A stretch of 7,280 nucleotides of DNA from assembly GCA_050256015.1 (NCBI GenBank), contig JBFWIL010000137.1, positions 1-7,280 on the forward strand, written 5' to 3'. Made by a program: the position numbers and the translations under genes. The notes under the pieces are model-generated. The model was not told where the DNA came from. It searched no databases and saw only the letters and a list, made by a program, of their open reading frames with translations. Positions 5,060 to 7,280 of the stretch are shown here, piece after piece. Within the stretch, counting starts at the first letter, position 1; the number at the start of each line of letters is the position of its first letter. The DNA comes from JBFWIL01 sp050256015 (GTDB taxonomy: Bacteria; Bacteroidota; Bacteroidia; Bacteroidales; Prolixibacteraceae).

Positions 5060-6745
5060 ATGTCAGGAGATCAGTTGTATGCTTCTTTTCGCGGAAGCTT
5101 TTTATGCCATGCTTTCATCCTTTCGGTTGTGTGTTACTTTGCTTTTTTCTTTGCCGGTGACAGCTTTTTTGTCAACATCATGGAAGCGCGTAATTTTGTA
5201 ACTGCCCGGGAGATGCTTGAAAAGGGGAACTGGCTGGTTCCCACAATGAACGGGGAACTGCGTTTGGCGAAACCACCTCTTCCAACCTGGATTACGGCCG
5301 TATTTGGTTCCTGGTTCGGAGTGGAGAATGTTCGCATGCTGCGGTTTCCGGCAGGTATAATGGGGTCTCTTTTGGTATTGTTTATGTATTTGTTCTCTTT
5401 TTCCTTGAATAAAAACAGGATGCTGGCTTTGGTCAACAGCCTGGTTCTTGCTTCGTGCTTTTATGTGGTTTATATGGGAAGAACAGGGACCTGGGATATT
5501 TACTGTCATAGTTTTATGTTTGGAGCCATTTGGTTATTGCACAAGGCATGGAAATCAGAGAAGAATAATTGGGGTTTGTTTACGGGAGCAGGAGTGTTGT
5601 TGGGATTATCCTTTCTGAGCAAAGGACCTGTGGCTTTTTATGCGGTACTGCTTCCTTTTTTAATTGCTTATTGCTGGAGTTACAGCGGGAAAATAATTTT
5701 TCAGAAATGGAAGCCACTGCTTTTTATGTTATCGATTTTTATTGTTCTTAGTTTCGCATGGCCTGTTTATATCTATTTTGCACATGCTGATGAATTAACA
5801 GCAACCATGCAAATTGAATCTGCTTCCTGGGTGAATCGCCATGTTCGCCCGTTTTATTATTACTGGAACTTTCCTATTCAATCCGGAGTGTGGACTCTTC
5901 TGATTACTACGGCGGTACTGTTCCCTTTTGCTTTTAAAAAATTTGAGAATAAAAGAGCATATAAATTTGCTTTCATCTGGACAATTACATCGGTCGTACT
6001 GCTTTCTTTGCTACCCGAAAAAAAGGACAGGTACCTGTTGCCTGTTTTGATTCCGGCTACTTTAATGGCCGGGCAACTTGTTTTATACCTGCATTCGGTT
6101 TTTAAAAACAAAACAGCGGGTAAACGGGAACGGTTTTTATTAGGATTAAACATCTGGCCGCTAGCCGTAATATCCTTGATTTTTCCCGTGGGCGTATTCT
6201 TTCTTTTCTGTCGGAAGGGCCATATGTCACTGCCCTCATTTATTGTATTTAGCTTTTTGGCAGAAGCAATTTTTATTTTGTTGATTATGGCATGGAGAAA
6301 AAAGGATATACTTAAAACAGTATTGTCGGGAGTGATGTTAATGATTTTATTGGAGTCATTTATAATTCCTGATGTGGATGTACTGCTCAATAAAAATCCA
6401 AATTTCCGGGACATTGCAGAAATAAAAAGTAAATCTGAAATTAGCGCATTAAATTTTTATAATATAGAAAATGAGGAGTTTCGTATTGAATTAGTGTATC
6501 AGGTAGGCAAGGAGGTCAAAAACTGGAATCCGCGAACTACTCCCGAATTTCCTGAAGATGTCGCTTTTGTGGTTTTTTCGACAAAGAGACCTGAAGAAGT
6601 TTTTTCTGAATCCCAGCAGCAAAAAATTGAGATAAAAATCATTGGATACTATGATTACAACAGATCTCATAAAGGTAAGGACGACAGTCATAACCATTTC
6701 AAAAAATACGTTTCCCTGATAAAAATGAAGCCGGATTATGAATAA
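5060..6745 (+). CDS. ArnT/PMT-like membrane glycosyltransferase (first copy)
   Basis: This is a multi-spanning inner-membrane enzyme of 561 residues, predicted to take a sugar from a polyprenyl-phosphate carrier and attach it to a periplasmic acceptor. After the first helix (about 14-33) comes the first periplasmic loop with the family motif: MEARNFVTAREMLEKGNWLVP (residues 41-61, acidic residue E42), then LAKPPLPTW with K71-P-P. Further landmarks are D146 in GTWDIYC, matching the second catalytic-type aspartate of the family, FLSKGPVAFY (185-194) and the lipid-pocket-like EKKDRYLLP (320-328). About ten or more hydrophobic helices follow. From about residue 435 a C-terminal region of some 125 residues looks soluble and probably periplasmic, and its coding DNA is markedly AT-rich. 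The gene starts five bases after the LAB_N stop, so the two are tightly coupled. The family's usual Asp-Glu pair in loop 1 is reduced to Met-Glu. The acceptor, perhaps lipid A, is unproven. Confidence 0.87.
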   Translation: MSGDQLYASFRGSFLCHAFILSVVCYFAFFFAGDSFFVNIMEARNFVTAREMLEKGNWLVPTMNGELRLAKPPLPTWITAVFGSWFGVENVRMLRFPAGIMGSLLVLFMYLFSFSLNKNRMLALVNSLVLASCFYVVYMGRTGTWDIYCHSFMFGAIWLLHKAWKSEKNNWGLFTGAGVLLGLSFLSKGPVAFYAVLLPFLIAYCWSYSGKIIFQKWKPLLFMLSIFIVLSFAWPVYIYFAHADELTATMQIESASWVNRHVRPFYYYWNFPIQSGVWTLLITTAVLFPFAFKKFENKRAYKFAFIWTITSVVLLSLLPEKKDRYLLPVLIPATLMAGQLVLYLHSVFKNKTAGKRERFLLGLNIWPLAVISLIFPVGVFFLFCRKGHMSLPSFIVFSFLAEAIFILLIMAWRKKDILKTVLSGVMLMILLESFIIPDVDVLLNKNPNFRDIAEIKSKSEISALNFYNIENEEFRIELVYQVGKEVKNWNPRTTPEFPEDVAFVVFSTKRPEEVFSESQQQKIEIKIIGYYDYNRSHKGKDDSHNHFKKYVSLIKMKPDYE

Positions 6746-6844
6746 GGGTTGCAATGTGAAAACGGAACGAACCCTGAAAATAATGTATCACACAGTACCT
6801 GATTATCGATGGCGGGTTCTATGTGACAATTAAAAAACACACTC

Positions 6845-7280
6845 GTGAAAAATAAATTTTTAATTATAAGTTTATTGTTTCTTGTGTTCTATGTGTTTGC
6901 CTTTCAGGGGTCCCGGGGAATTTTTGAGTCAACAGAGGGACGATATGCCAATGTCGCGTATGTTATGCTGAAAACAGGTGACTGGGTCCACCCAAAGTTA
7001 AATATCGAACAGCCTCACTGGACTAAACCTCCCATGTATTACTGGACAACAGCCTTAAGTATGAAGATGTTTGGCCTAAATACTTTTGCTGTCAGGTTTG
7101 TGGGGGCGTTTGCCTTTCTGTTGAGCATTCTTTTGGTATTCCAGTTAGGGAAAATTTTTGTTCCCCAGCGCCCCTGGTTAGCGGGTATTATTTATGCTAC
7201 CTGCATCATGCCGTTTGGTGCATCCAATGCTGTTTCGACCGATGGATTACTCGGTTTATTTGAAACAGCGGCAATGACTT
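6845..7280 (+). CDS. ArnT/PMT-like membrane glycosyltransferase (second copy), 5' part, cut by window end
   Basis: An open frame starts at GTG 6845 and runs to the window edge, giving 145 residues. It begins with a positive tip (KNK) and a signal-anchor helix (about residues 5-21). The ArnT/PMT first-loop motif follows: STEGRYANVAYVMLKTGDW (29-47, acidic residue E31), then WTKPPMYYW (59-67) with K61-P-P, then FAVRFVGAF and further helices, and finally STDGLLGLFET with D133 in the position of the second catalytic-type aspartate. An in-frame stop at 6824-6826 and no upstream ATG make GTG the only reasonable start. It is clearly a divergent relative of the preceding gene, with a one-residue-longer loop before KPP, rather than a recent duplicate. 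It follows after 99 bases on the same strand, so co-transcription is possible but not certain. The family fit is strong; the substrate is unknown. Confidence 0.85.
   Translation, partial: MKNKFLIISLLFLVFYVFAFQGSRGIFESTEGRYANVAYVMLKTGDWVHPKLNIEQPHWTKPPMYYWTTALSMKMFGLNTFAVRFVGAFAFLLSILLVFQLGKIFVPQRPWLAGIIYATCIMPFGASNAVSTDGLLGLFETAAMT

Noticed and set aside
5878..6414. 178-residue minus-strand open frame inside the first ArnT-like gene
   Set aside because: It is antisense to clear membrane-helix coding sequence, with no recognisable product.

Overview
The window most likely comes from a member of the Bacteroidota. The protein families (a RibD reductase domain, a RecX with the WGKIKI signature, and an OmpR-type regulator paired with a NPG-type histidine kinase) resemble that phylum. 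Start codons have no clear Shine-Dalgarno sequences, and two exact matches to the Bacteroidota -7 promoter element (TAnnTTTG) occur in the one large intergenic region. This is inference from family resemblance, not from a database search. No rRNA, tRNA, CRISPR array, insertion sequence or phage gene was seen.

Left part (1-1256): the 3' two thirds of ribD (riboflavin biosynthesis, plus strand, cut by the window start) faces recX (RecA modulator, minus strand). Their stop codons are only 27 bases apart, with no convincing terminator between them.

Centre (1257-1581): a 325-base non-coding region lies between the divergent recX and response-regulator genes. It holds a perfect 23-base palindrome (1403-1425) resembling a Fur-family operator, a -7-like element pointing towards recX that would place its transcription start inside that palindrome, a small hairpin, and a promoter-like pair pointing towards the regulator.

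Right part (1582-7280): six plus-strand genes form an apparent envelope-modification locus. They are an OmpR-family response regulator, its membrane histidine kinase, a soluble GT2 polyprenyl-phosphate sugar transferase of the DPM1/ArnC kind, a small seven-helix membrane protein made of two LAB_N domains, an ArnT/PMT-like membrane glycosyltransferase, and the start of a second ArnT/PMT-like glycosyltransferase that runs off the window end.

The likely logic is that the sensor pair detects an envelope signal and the GT2 enzyme loads a sugar onto a polyprenyl-phosphate carrier. The double LAB_N protein is a candidate for moving that carrier across the inner membrane, and the ArnT-like enzymes would transfer the sugar to a periplasmic acceptor such as lipid A or another glycolipid. 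This parallels the PmrAB-Arn system of Proteobacteria (ArnC, ArnE/F, ArnT), but no Ara4N synthesis genes are present, so the sugar and acceptor are unknown.
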